Shown: in pieces, positions 33,727 to 42,413 of the stretch
Position numbering within the stretch: position 1 is the first letter of the stretch
Layout of the letters: the number at the start of each line of letters is the position of its first letter
Source: an uncultured Christensenella sp.
Lineage (GTDB): Bacteria > Bacillota > Clostridia > Christensenellales > Borkfalkiaceae
NCBI GenBank assembly: GCA_910577375.1
Contig: CAJTLT010000003.1
Span: forward strand, 62,001-126,000
Direction: 5' to 3'
Length of the DNA: 64,000 nucleotides
The notes under the pieces: model-generated
Database searches by the model: none
The model's input: only the letters and a program-made list of their open reading frames with translations
Told to the model about the DNA's origin: nothing
Translations under genes and position numbers: made by a program

Positions 33727-34236
33727 TCATAAATTTATAGTTATTTCATATTTTTTATCAATCAAAACATATTCAAGTCCATACTTTTTACAAAGCTTTA
33801 AATTTTTATTGTTTTCAGATATCAAATCCCGTTTATTTATATCGGTTGTAATTCGATTTTCAATTATATTTTCAAACCTTATTATATCGGAGAAATTATT
33901 TTCTATATATTCGGCAGACATAACCAAGCAGTAAAATTTTATTTCCCGCAAATACTTTTCTTCAAAATCTTTTTGCCAGTCAAAAGGAATATAACAGCCT
34001 TCAATAATAATATTTTGCTTGTTTTCTACTGCGGTTTTAATTATTTCTTTAACTATTGCCCATAAATACGTTACAAGTTCCGCATCGTTATTTACCGTAA
34101 GTTTAGTCTGCCCGCTGCGTATCAATCCCATTTTGAAATGGTCGATAGAATAATACGGAAATTTATATTGTTCCATAAGCTTTTGGGCGAGGGCGGTTTT
34201 CCCCGTATGCGTTGTGCCCGCAATTAAAATAACCAT
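33727..34236 (-). CDS. P-loop kinase-like ATPase (AAA/zeta-like), unknown substrate
   Basis: 169 residues. Walker A is AGTTHTGKTALAQ (GxTHxGKT) at residues 6-18. YYSIDHFKMGLIRSG resembles the lid/substrate part of small-molecule kinases, and NIIIEGCYIPFDW is the Walker B-like strand (IIIEG). The set resembles nucleotide or sugar-type kinases of the AAA_33/adenylate-kinase-like group. A C-terminal segment DINKRDLISENNKNLKLCKKYGLEYVLID closes the fold. No partner gene in the same direction is adjacent. Substrate not evident. Confidence 0.7.
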   Translation of the reverse strand: MVILIAGTTHTGKTALAQKLMEQYKFPYYSIDHFKMGLIRSGQTKLTVNNDAELVTYLWAIVKEIIKTAVENKQNIIIEGCYIPFDWQKDFEEKYLREIKFYCLVMSAEYIENNFSDIIRFENIIENRITTDINKRDLISENNKNLKLCKKYGLEYVLIDKKYEITINL

Positions 34237-34307
34237 AGATTTATTATACCGACAAATTCATTATATTGCAAGAGCGCACATCTGTTTTAGATTTTAATTC
34301 AAATAAA

Positions 34308-34342
34308 CCCGCCCGCAGAAAAACTCTGCGGGCGGGCGTTTT
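34308..34342. terminator. Terminator downstream of the rubrerythrin region
   Basis: CCCGCCCGCAGA/TCTGCGGGCGGG stem (34308-34319/34325-34336) with flanking A- and T-runs. It can end the rubrerythrin transcript. Confidence 0.8.
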
Positions 34343-34369
34343 ATTTATATTGTAACGTATTGAGGGAAA

Positions 34370-34909
34370 TCAATAATTTTCCGCGTGAATTTCAAAATAA
34401 CTCTTGGGGTGGTTGCATACGGGGCAAACTTCGGGAGCTTTAACGCCCACTACTATATGCCCGCAATTGCGGCATTCCCAAACCTTTACTTCGCTCTTTT
34501 CAAACACTGCCGCTGTTTCAACGTTTTTCAAAAGCGCACGGTATCTTTCTTCGTGCCGTTTTTCGATTGCGCCGACCAAACGGAATTTTGCGGCAAGAGC
34601 TTTAAAGCCTTCCTTTTCCGCAGTTTTCGCAAACTCTTCATACATATCCGTCCATTCGTAATTTTCGCCGTTGGCGGCTTCTTCAAGGTTATGCGCGGTG
34701 TTGCCTATGCCCTCTAATTCTTTTAACCACATTTTTGCGTGTTCCTTTTCATTGTCGGCAGTTGACAAGAAGATAGACGCAATTTGTTCGTAGCCCTCTT
34801 TTTTTGCGACCGATGCAAAATAAGTATACTTATTTCTTGCCTGTGATTCGCCCGCGAAAGCCGCTTGTAAATTTTTTTCTGTTTGAGTGCCTTTATAATT
34901 GTTTGCCAT
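34370..34909 (-). CDS. rbr: Rubrerythrin
   Basis: 179 residues. The four-helix di-iron domain has FAGESQARNKYTYFA, ADNEKEHAKMWLKEL and GAIEKRHEERYRALL, with the Glu and His ligands in E-x-x-H arrangements. The C-terminal rubredoxin-like iron site has WECRNCGHI and APEVCPVCNHPKSYF. It reduces hydrogen peroxide with electrons from rubredoxin-type donors and is a marker of strict anaerobes. AAGGAG lies upstream; monocistronic. Confidence 0.97.
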   Translation of the reverse strand: MANNYKGTQTEKNLQAAFAGESQARNKYTYFASVAKKEGYEQIASIFLSTADNEKEHAKMWLKELEGIGNTAHNLEEAANGENYEWTDMYEEFAKTAEKEGFKALAAKFRLVGAIEKRHEERYRALLKNVETAAVFEKSEVKVWECRNCGHIVVGVKAPEVCPVCNHPKSYFEIHAENY

Positions 34910-34962
34910 TGTTTGCTCCTTTTTTAAAATCCGGTTTTACCGAATTGCAATATCCTATAAAA

Positions 34963-34991
34963 ATTATAACAGATTAAGCCGTTAAAAGCAA
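34963..34991 (-). promoter_or_regulatory. Promoter of rubrerythrin
   Basis: Minus strand TTGCTT (34991-34986), 17 nt, TATAAT (34968-34963). No PerR-like box was recognised by eye. Confidence 0.7.
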
Positions 34992-35017
34992 TAGTTTGAT
35001 AAATTTAAGCATTAAAT

Positions 35018-35055
35018 AAAAACAAGCGCGGATATTAAATCCGCGCTTGTTTATT
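35018..35055. terminator. Terminator of the GH3-membrane protein operon
   Basis: AACAAGCGCGGAT/ATCCGCGCTTGTT stem with 4-nt loop, followed on the plus strand by TATTTTATTT and preceded by an A-rich run for the minus strand. Confidence 0.75.
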
Positions 35056-35062
35056 TTATTTG

Positions 35063-36091
35063 TTATTTTTCTGCGGTAACCGCATTGAATACCTTTTCTT
35101 TTTCATCTTTAAGTTTAATTGCCTCTACAGCGGACGCAAAACTCTTTTCCGCTTTCTGAGCGTACAGTTCGCGCTGTTCGTCCGTTTCAGCCTTTTCTTT
35201 TGCTTTAAGAACAGCGAAATAGCTCATTGCCTTGGAGTTAACCTGAGATTTAGCCTTGAAGAATTCCGATTCTGCGTTGGAAAGCTGAGCCTTTTTCTCC
35301 CATTGCAACATTTTGGCTTCAGCGGCGTCAAGCTTTTCCTTAGGCGCGTTTGCCGCTTTAAGTTTTTCATACTTAGCCTTTGACTTTTTCGCCATTGCGT
35401 TGTTATCGGGGAAGATTACCAAGAAGATAAAGAAGAATATAACCAACGATACGCCGCCGGTCAATACAGTTTTGATAAGTCCGTTTACAACCTCGTGAAC
35501 ACCCCAATGAAGAAGGAACGCGTTGCAAAGTCCCCATATTGCGTTTGTTGCAACCGATACGAGTACCCAGCCTATGAAATACCACATAGCCTGGAACCAC
35601 GGATTGCCGTGCGAACGGTATGTAATATTGCGCTGTAAGGGGAAGTTTATGCACTGTGCGGAGAAAACTGCAAGCTCGAAAGCAATGAAGTATCCCCAGC
35701 CTTGTTCGTCGCCGAATATAATGAAGTTTTTGCCGCCAGCCGCTTCAATGGGAATCATAGGCCAGCCTACCGAGCCGGTATTCATACCCGCAAAAGCATA
35801 GGGAAGGAACGTCATAACGATAAACTGCCAGATTGTAACGCCCTGCGAGAATATTACAAGGAAGAACACCTTGTATATTATGCCGGAACCTTTTGGATAT
35901 TTATCGCAAAAGCCGTACCATAACCCGAGCCACCAGCGCCATATCTTTTGGAAAAATCTTAAAAAAGCATTTTCCGAAAGCGGTTTAATCTGGTTTTTTA
36001 TGTCTTCTTCGGTATAAACCTTTTCTTCTGCCGAAACCGCTTCTACGGTTTCTTCAACTTCCTGAGTTTCGATTTTTTTCGCTTCGCTCAT
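35063..36091 (-). CDS. GtrA-like multi-pass membrane protein with coiled-coil tail
   Basis: 342 residues. An acidic N-terminus (1-45) is followed by four or five hydrophobic helices (about 70-230). The central INFPLQRNITYRSHGNPWFQAMWYFIGWVLVSVATNAIWGL recalls the GtrA flippase-like fold, where a flat aromatic N-R-x-x-T-F segment is typical; this match is weak. Residues about 240-340 form a long Lys/Glu/Ala-rich coiled coil. The start overlaps the GH3 stop by one base (TAATG), so it is coupled to the glycosidase. A role in handling a glycolipid or glycoside is only inferred from context. Confidence 0.6.
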   Translation of the reverse strand: MSEAKKIETQEVEETVEAVSAEEKVYTEEDIKNQIKPLSENAFLRFFQKIWRWWLGLWYGFCDKYPKGSGIIYKVFFLVIFSQGVTIWQFIVMTFLPYAFAGMNTGSVGWPMIPIEAAGGKNFIIFGDEQGWGYFIAFELAVFSAQCINFPLQRNITYRSHGNPWFQAMWYFIGWVLVSVATNAIWGLCNAFLLHWGVHEVVNGLIKTVLTGGVSLVIFFFIFLVIFPDNNAMAKKSKAKYEKLKAANAPKEKLDAAEAKMLQWEKKAQLSNAESEFFKAKSQVNSKAMSYFAVLKAKEKAETDEQRELYAQKAEKSFASAVEAIKLKDEKEKVFNAVTAEK

Positions 36092-38490
36092 TATTTTTTA
36101 TCTCCCTTGACTTTTTCTTTGGTCATAAATCTGCCGATACCCTTGAACATATGTCCGTTGAACATCAACAGCAATGCCTCCATTTGTCTGCGGCTCATAC
36201 CGCCGAATTTTGCAAGCCCCCTTATAGGCTGGTGCAGCGCGCCCATTACCAAAGTGTTTGCCGTGGTTCTTTTGCCCGTTTTTCTGAGGAACGCTATTGC
36301 AAACCTTATCACGCCGGAGAACGCTCTGCCGACCCACCGCTTAGAATACCTTAAATCTGCGATAGTGCAGTTTTCGTGTATTACCATTCTCTTTCTTTTG
36401 TAGAAATTATATCCCGGTTCGGGGAGTTTTCTGCCGAGCAATACGGTAAATTCTTCCGCGGACACGTTCTTTATTTTTCCGCTGTAATATGCGGGTAACT
36501 GCGCTATATTATAGGGGTAATCTTCGGTTGTGCCCTTTCTTTCGGCAACGCCGTTCAGCCTTATGTCTGAAACGTTGGCGCCTATATAAATTTCGTATTT
36601 GCCGCCTTCTTCTTCCCATGCGTTTGTTTTTACATTGAAATAACGGAAGGTTTTATCGTCGAAAGGAATCGTTACCGAAACGCTTTCGCCCGACTTTATA
36701 AATACTTTTTTATAGCCTTTAAGCTCTTTGGCGGGGCGGAAAACTTTTCCGTCTTTTTTGCCGACGTAAAGCTGTACGATTTCGGCTCCGTCATATTCGC
36801 CCGTATTTTTGATTGTAAACGTTACGCCGTTTTCGCCGACGGTTAAATCGGAATATTCGAACGACGTATACGAAAGACCGAACCCGAACGGATAAGCAAC
36901 CTGAGCTTTAGCCGTATCATAGTAGCGGTATCCGATATAAGGACCTTCTCTGTATTCCACCGTCATTTGCTTGCCGGGGAAATATCCCGAGGAAGGACAA
37001 TCGTTATAGTTGATGGGGAAAGTTTCCGCAAGTTTGCCGCTGGGATTAACCTTGCCCGTTAAGACGTCGGTTATTGCGCTTGCGCCCGCCTGACCCGAAA
37101 GGCAGGCATATACCAAAGCGTTTGCGCTTTTGCACCAGCTTGTTTCTATCGCGCTTCCGCATGAAAGCACAACGACTACGTTTTTGTTGAATACTCTTAT
37201 CTGCTTATATAATTCTATCTGGTTCTGCGGGATTCTTATATGCTCTCTGTCAAGCCCTTCTGCTTCACTTACTTCGTCAAGTCCGAGGAAAAGCAAAACG
37301 ACTTCCGCTTTTTTTGCAAGTTTTAATGCCTTTTTGATAAGCTTGGGTTTGCTTTTTCCGTAACGGTCGTAGCCCTTTTCATATCCGACGCTTTCAAGCC
37401 CGCCGAGATTATCGAGAACGGTATCGAGCTTAGTAGGATTAACTACCGAAGAGCCCGCGCCCTGATATCTGGGTTTGCCCGCAAAGTCGCCGATAAGCGC
37501 CACTTTTGTATTTTGCTTCAAGGGGAGTATGCCGTCGTTTTTCAAAAGGACTATGCTTTCTTCCGCGCATTTTTTTGCAAGAGCGTGATGTTTTTCAACG
37601 TCGAACTGTTTGCCCTTTTCGTCTTTGGTGGTCTGTTCGATTAAATTTAAAATGCGTTCGACGCTTTCGTCTACGTATTTGATATCGAGCGTGCCGTTTT
37701 CAACGGCCTTTATAACGTCTTCCGCGCCGTAGCGGCAAGAAGGCATTTCCAAATCGCTGCCCGCGATTGTTGATTTAACCTTGTTGTTGGTGCCCGCCCA
37801 GTCTGAAATAACAACGCCTTCGAAACCCCATTCGCCGCGCAATATGTCGCGGATAAGATGCACATTCTCGTCGGCATGCTCTCCGTTAACTTTGTTGTAA
37901 GAGGACATAATAGACTTGGTTTTGCCCTCTTTAACGGCGATTTCAAACGCTGTTAAATAAATTTCTCTGAGCGTTCTTTCGTCTATCACGGAATCGGTAA
38001 CCATTCTGCGTTCTTCCTGATTGTTACCCGCAAAATGTTTTACGCAGGCGGACGTTCCGTTTGCCTGTATTCCTCTTATGTAAGCCGCCGCCATTTTGCC
38101 CGCGAGATACGGGTCTTCCGAGAAATACTCGAAGTTTCTTCCGCATCTGGGGTTGCGTTTCATATTCGTACCGGGGCCGAGCAAAACGTTTACGTTCTGC
38201 GCCGCAGCTTCTTCGCCGAGGGCTTTGCCCATTTCTTCCCCGAGTTCTTCGTTCCACGAATTAGCCATTGTCGCCGCCGTGGGGAAGCATGTTGCGGGGA
38301 TGCTTGCGTTAAGACCGAGATGGTCTGCGGCAGCCGCCTGTTTTCTTATTCCGTGGGGGCCGTCGGCCAAAAACAGAGACGGTATTCCCTTTTCCTTAAT
38401 ATCTTTGGACTGCCAAAAATCTTTACCGGTTAAAAGCTCCGCCTTTTCCCTTAAAGACAGACTTTTGATTAATTCAGACTTGTCCACCAT
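36091..38490 (-). CDS. Glycoside hydrolase family 3 beta-glucosidase
   Basis: 799 residues from ATG 38490; AAGGAG lies only 3 nt before it, so GTG 38487 is also possible. Domain order: GH3 N-terminal barrel with LADGPHGIR, CVKHFAGNNQE (K-H pair) and the nucleophile Asp in GVVISDWAGT; GH3 C-terminal sandwich with RYQGAGSSVVNP and GLDEVSEAEGLDRE (candidate acid/base Glu); fibronectin-III-like domain (YPFGFGLSYTSFEYS to AELK). No signal peptide, so it acts on imported oligosaccharides. About 115 extra C-terminal residues (SGKIKNVSAEEFTVLLGRKLPEP onwards, with hydrophobic ends) are less common. Co-transcribed with the membrane protein. Confidence 0.93.
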   Translation of the reverse strand: MVDKSELIKSLSLREKAELLTGKDFWQSKDIKEKGIPSLFLADGPHGIRKQAAAADHLGLNASIPATCFPTAATMANSWNEELGEEMGKALGEEAAAQNVNVLLGPGTNMKRNPRCGRNFEYFSEDPYLAGKMAAAYIRGIQANGTSACVKHFAGNNQEERRMVTDSVIDERTLREIYLTAFEIAVKEGKTKSIMSSYNKVNGEHADENVHLIRDILRGEWGFEGVVISDWAGTNNKVKSTIAGSDLEMPSCRYGAEDVIKAVENGTLDIKYVDESVERILNLIEQTTKDEKGKQFDVEKHHALAKKCAEESIVLLKNDGILPLKQNTKVALIGDFAGKPRYQGAGSSVVNPTKLDTVLDNLGGLESVGYEKGYDRYGKSKPKLIKKALKLAKKAEVVLLFLGLDEVSEAEGLDREHIRIPQNQIELYKQIRVFNKNVVVVLSCGSAIETSWCKSANALVYACLSGQAGASAITDVLTGKVNPSGKLAETFPINYNDCPSSGYFPGKQMTVEYREGPYIGYRYYDTAKAQVAYPFGFGLSYTSFEYSDLTVGENGVTFTIKNTGEYDGAEIVQLYVGKKDGKVFRPAKELKGYKKVFIKSGESVSVTIPFDDKTFRYFNVKTNAWEEEGGKYEIYIGANVSDIRLNGVAERKGTTEDYPYNIAQLPAYYSGKIKNVSAEEFTVLLGRKLPEPGYNFYKRKRMVIHENCTIADLRYSKRWVGRAFSGVIRFAIAFLRKTGKRTTANTLVMGALHQPIRGLAKFGGMSRRQMEALLLMFNGHMFKGIGRFMTKEKVKGDKK

Positions 38491-38516
38491 TTTCTCCTTC
38501 AAAATTTTCTTGTACT

Positions 38517-38545
38517 ATAATATAATATACGTTTTAAAAATTCAA
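38517..38545 (-). promoter_or_regulatory. Promoter of the GH3 operon
   Basis: Minus strand TTGAAT (38545-38540), 17 nt, TATTAT (38522-38517). The rest of the gap to 38985 is very AT-rich, with an AAACTTAA/TTAAGTTT inverted repeat near 38690-38710 and no gene. Confidence 0.5.
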
Positions 38546-38985
38546 GTATAATATCATAATTTGTGAATTTTTGAGCGTAAACTGTAAGTTTTTATCATAA
38601 GCAGACTAAAGCCGTTGCCGCAAAAAGCGGAAAAAATTCAAAATATTACACAAACCAACACACAAAAAACAAATGAAACAGCAAATTTTAAAACTTAATT
38701 TTAAGTTTAATTAAATTGTGACATCATATATTTTTGCTTATTTACGACTCTTTGCATAGCGGAAAACATTTGCCTATAACCGTAAACGATATTTTTCGAC
38801 TTTAATTTTATGAGCTTAAATTTAAGGAAAGCGACTGTTTTTCAAAATCAAGTTCACGCATTTACACTTTAAATTACAATTATCGCAACTTTAAAAACCG
38901 AAAAATACAGATAATTTTATGTATTTGAACAAAAATTACAACTTGTGCAAAAAACAACCAGCAGCCCGCCTTATAAAAAAAGTCG

Positions 38986-39015
38986 TTGACAAAAAAGAAA
39001 CTAAAATATTATAAT
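38986..39015 (+). promoter_or_regulatory. Promoter of the NTN hydrolase gene
   Basis: TTGACA (38986-38991), 18 nt, TATAAT (39010-39015). AAGGAG at 39037-39042 is somewhat far from the ATG at 39057. Confidence 0.8.
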
Positions 39016-39056
39016 CGGGGAGATTTTAAACATTTTAAGGAGATTGTTTATAAATT

Positions 39057-40316
39057 ATGGAAGAAGTTAAAACAAAAAAACGTATCTGGCTGAGAGTGCT
39101 GTGCATTGTGCTTGCATCGATAATATTTCTTTTGGCGGCGGCAGGAATTACCGTTTATTGCGTTTGGGCAAATGAAATAAACACCGTGGCAAGCTTCACA
39201 AAAATCAGGGAACGCAACGACGCGCACAAAGACGGAGCTGTTTACCGTATGGACGTGAGCGGCGGATTTTATTTTGACGAATTCTTAAAAGAAGGCGCAA
39301 GCAACGACAAAGAGCTTATAAGCTTTATTACAAGAAACGTAACCAAAGGGCTTTTGGGCAATATGGGCATAGGCGAAACGGATATAGGCTGTTCTTCGTT
39401 TACAGCCGTTACCGAAAGCGGCGACAGGTTGTTTGCGCGCAATTATGACTTTGACAAAACCAACGTATGCCTTACAATTTGCGACCCTGGCAACGGCAGG
39501 CACAAATCGTTTTCAACGGTAGACTTAAACTTTGTCGGCATGGACCCCGAAGAAGACGTGGAAGGACTTATGAACAAAATAACCTGCCTTGCCGCACCCT
39601 TTACTCCGCTTGACGGAATTAACGACGCCGGTTTGAGCTGCGGGATTTATATGTCTTATCAGGGCACTGAAAACGCCGCAACCGACGAACGGAATGCGGA
39701 AAAAGGAAATATAACCTCTACAACTATGCTCAGAATGGTTCTCGATTACGCAAGCACTGTGGAAGAGGCTGTTGATTTGATAAAGAAATACAATCTGCAC
39801 GATTCCGCGAACACGTCTTTCCACTATATGATTGCCGACGCAACAGGTAAAAGCGCGATACTTGAATGGGTGCCCGTCGGCGGAACGGACGCGACCGACA
39901 ACGACGGCACGGCAAGAAACTTAAAGGTTTATTACAACGATGACGATGCGATTTTGGGCGAACGCGAAAAAAATTGTGAATTTCAGTGGATTACAAACTT
40001 TATTCTTACGCCGCATTATTACGACGGGCTTGAAGAAGAAATGCACGGAAAAGACCGTTACGACGACATATATAGCTTAATTAACAAAGACGGAACGAAT
40101 AGCGCGGGCGTTATAAAAGACGAGCAAGCCGCTATGGATATTCTTGCTTACGTAGGCAGAAGAAACTATAAAGAAGGCGACGGCGTAACCGTTCACAGCG
40201 TCGTTTACAACCTCACCCAAAAAACGGCGTTCTGGGTGGCAAACGAAAATTACGGCGATAAATCGGCTTGTTTCGAATATTCCCTTAAAACTGGAGAACT
40301 TAAACAATTAGGATAA
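39057..40316 (+). CDS. Membrane-anchored C45/choloylglycine-hydrolase-like NTN hydrolase
   Basis: 419 residues. A basic start and one helix (about 12-36) tether it outside the membrane. After a roughly 75-residue segment comes DIGCSSFTAVTESGDRLFARNYDFDK; the Cys (about 112) preceded by Gly is the likely nucleophile exposed by self-cleavage, as in acyl-CoA:6-APA acyltransferase-like (C45) proteins. Further landmarks are DGINDAGLSCGIYM and SANTSFHYMIADATGKSAILEW. Substrates could be acyl amides such as conjugated bile acids, N-acyl amino acids or beta-lactams. The sequence alone does not decide among them. Monocistronic, with its own promoter and terminator. Confidence 0.8.
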   Translation: MEEVKTKKRIWLRVLCIVLASIIFLLAAAGITVYCVWANEINTVASFTKIRERNDAHKDGAVYRMDVSGGFYFDEFLKEGASNDKELISFITRNVTKGLLGNMGIGETDIGCSSFTAVTESGDRLFARNYDFDKTNVCLTICDPGNGRHKSFSTVDLNFVGMDPEEDVEGLMNKITCLAAPFTPLDGINDAGLSCGIYMSYQGTENAATDERNAEKGNITSTTMLRMVLDYASTVEEAVDLIKKYNLHDSANTSFHYMIADATGKSAILEWVPVGGTDATDNDGTARNLKVYYNDDDAILGEREKNCEFQWITNFILTPHYYDGLEEEMHGKDRYDDIYSLINKDGTNSAGVIKDEQAAMDILAYVGRRNYKEGDGVTVHSVVYNLTQKTAFWVANENYGDKSACFEYSLKTGELKQLG

Positions 40317-40327
40317 TTAAAACACAT

Positions 40328-40369
40328 AAAAATCGGCGCGACTGTTTTTAACAGCCGCGCCGATTTTTT
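40328..40369. terminator. Bidirectional terminator between the hydrolase and V-ATPase genes
   Basis: AATCGGCGCG and CGCGCCGATT arms (40331-40340/40355-40364) with a nested CTG/CAG stem, A-run before and TTTTTT after. Confidence 0.85.
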
Positions 40370-40394
40370 ATTTATCGGTTTTTCAAACATTTTA

Positions 40395-41015
40395 TTAAGC
40401 TTTACTTTTAACTTTCATAAGGCGGATAACAGCCGCCCTTTCGTTTTCGTCAAGCTTGGATTTTATATATTTTATCGTTTCTTCGAGCTGGGGTATCATA
40501 ACGTATTTAAGCGCATTTACGCGGCGCTTGTTACGCTCTATTTCGTTTGCGAGCATACGCACGGTTTTTTCCGTTTCGGCAAGCTTTAACATCTTAGGGA
40601 TAAGAGCCGCCGCGCGTTCCACCGAACGGTCTGCTTCGCTCGTAATTTCAGCATATGCGTAGGGCAATCCGTCGAAACGCTTTTCGTCTACAATATTCAA
40701 AGACGGCACTTCAACCCCCATTATGCTTTCCGTTCCGCACTCTGCCGAAACTGCTACGGACGGCATCGAAAAAGCCGCCTCCGCCTGATATGCGGGGGTT
40801 ACCGAACGGGCAACGGAAAACTGCTTTAACGTTTCAGAAAGCTCTTTTTCAACCTCGTCGCGCAAAGCTTTGTTTTCTTTTATTATAACGGAAAAACGGC
40901 GAATCATTTCGTCCGATTTATCCTTTAAAAGCTTGTGTCCCCTTACCGCGGTATCGAGCCTTGCTTTAAGCTTTTTCATCTCCATACGCGTGGGGTTAAC
41001 GTTTAGTCTGCTCAT
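40395..41015 (-). CDS. ntpD: V-type ATPase subunit D
   Basis: 206 residues, largely two long helices: LNVNPTRMEMKKLKARLDTAVRGHKLLKDKSDEMIRRF at the N-terminus and LANEIERNKRRVNALKYVMIPQLEETIKYIKSKLDENERAAVIRLMKVK near the C-terminus, both strongly conserved in subunit D. It forms the central rotor axle inside the A3B3 ring. It is the last gene of the operon. Confidence 0.95.
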   Translation of the reverse strand: MSRLNVNPTRMEMKKLKARLDTAVRGHKLLKDKSDEMIRRFSVIIKENKALRDEVEKELSETLKQFSVARSVTPAYQAEAAFSMPSVAVSAECGTESIMGVEVPSLNIVDEKRFDGLPYAYAEITSEADRSVERAAALIPKMLKLAETEKTVRMLANEIERNKRRVNALKYVMIPQLEETIKYIKSKLDENERAAVIRLMKVKSKA

Positions 41016-41042
41016 TTCAAAATCCCGACCGTTTAATGCTTA

Positions 41043-42413
41043 TTACTGTTTCAGATATTTATCGATATACGCCTGACGTATTCTTTTCAATTCCGAAACG
41101 GGCAAAATCTTTAAAAGTTCCCAGCCCAAATCAAGAGTTTCTTCAATACTTCTGTCTGCGTTGAAACCCTGGTTTATATAAATTTTTTCGAACTGTCCGG
41201 CGAATTTTGCAAACAGTTTATCCGTATCCGAAAGCGCAGCCTCGCCCAAAATTGCGGAAAGCTCTTTACTTTCTTTACCGCTTGCGTATGCCGAGAAAAG
41301 CTGGTTCATTGTGTCGGCGTGGTCTTCGCGGGTTTTGCCCTTGCCTATACCCTTGTCTTTAAGTCTTGAAAGGGAAGGCAAAACGTCTATCGGCGGATTG
41401 ATTCCCTTTTTATAAAGGTCGCGGGAAAGGATTATCTGCCCTTCGGTTATATATCCCGTAAGGTCGGGTATGGGGTGCGTTTTATCGTCTTCTGGCATTG
41501 TCAGAATAGGTATTTGGGTTATAGAACCTTTCGAACCGCGTATTCTGCCCGCGCGTTCATACATTGTTGCAAGGTCCGTATAAAGATATCCGGGGTATCC
41601 GCGTCTTCCGGGAACTTCGCGCCGCGCTGCCGAAACCTCGCGCAGAGCTTCCGCATAGTTTGTGATATCGGTCATTATGACGAGAACGTGCATCCCGCAC
41701 TCGAAAGCGAGATACTCCGCGCAGGTAAGAGCCATACGCGGGGTGGCGATACGCTCTACCGCGGGGTCGTTTGCAAGGTTTGTGAAAAGCACCGTTCTTT
41801 CGATTGCGCCCGTGCGCTTGAAGTCGTCGACAAAATACTGGGCTTCTTCAAAAGTAATTCCTATTGCCGCGAATACAACCGCAAACTTGCTGTCGCCGCC
41901 CTTTACTTTCGCCTGCCTTGCTATCTGCGCCGCTAGCTCTGCGTGCGGCAGACCGCTCATAGAAAACACGGGAAGCTTTTGCCCCCTTACAAGCGTATTC
42001 AGCCCGTCAATCGCCGATATTCCCGTCTGAATAAATTCGTCCGGATAATCGCGCGCGGCGGGGTTAATGGGTTCGCCGTTGATATCGAGCAACTTTTCGG
42101 GTATTATCGGAGCGCCGCCGTCGCGGGGATTGCCCATACCGTCGAAAACCCGCCCGAGCATATCGCGGGATACCGCAAGCCTTTGGCTGTGACCAGTAAA
42201 ACGCGCCTTAGAGGTTGCTATCTGTAAGCCCTGTGAATTTTCAAACAACTGAACAACCGCTTTATCGCGGTTGATTTCAAGCACCTTTCCGCGGCGGATT
42301 TCGCCGTTTGCGCAGACGATATCAACAAGTTCGTTGTAAGTAACGCCCTCCACTCCGTCGACGAGCATCAAAGGTCCGACTACTTCGCGGATTGTTTTAT
42401 ATTCCTTAAACAT
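41043..42413 (-). CDS. ntpB: V-type ATPase subunit B
   Basis: 456 residues, regulatory nucleotide-binding subunit: YKTIREVVGPLMLVDGVEGV, then QTGISAIDGLNTLVRGQKLPVFSMSGLPHAEL, where a degenerate P-loop (SGLPH instead of GxxGxGKT) is normal for B. RREVPGRRGYPGYLYTDLATMYERAGRI is the conserved core. It overlaps the A subunit gene by 8 nt. Confidence 0.97.
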   Translation of the reverse strand: MFKEYKTIREVVGPLMLVDGVEGVTYNELVDIVCANGEIRRGKVLEINRDKAVVQLFENSQGLQIATSKARFTGHSQRLAVSRDMLGRVFDGMGNPRDGGAPIIPEKLLDINGEPINPAARDYPDEFIQTGISAIDGLNTLVRGQKLPVFSMSGLPHAELAAQIARQAKVKGGDSKFAVVFAAIGITFEEAQYFVDDFKRTGAIERTVLFTNLANDPAVERIATPRMALTCAEYLAFECGMHVLVIMTDITNYAEALREVSAARREVPGRRGYPGYLYTDLATMYERAGRIRGSKGSITQIPILTMPEDDKTHPIPDLTGYITEGQIILSRDLYKKGINPPIDVLPSLSRLKDKGIGKGKTREDHADTMNQLFSAYASGKESKELSAILGEAALSDTDKLFAKFAGQFEKIYINQGFNADRSIEETLDLGWELLKILPVSELKRIRQAYIDKYLKQ

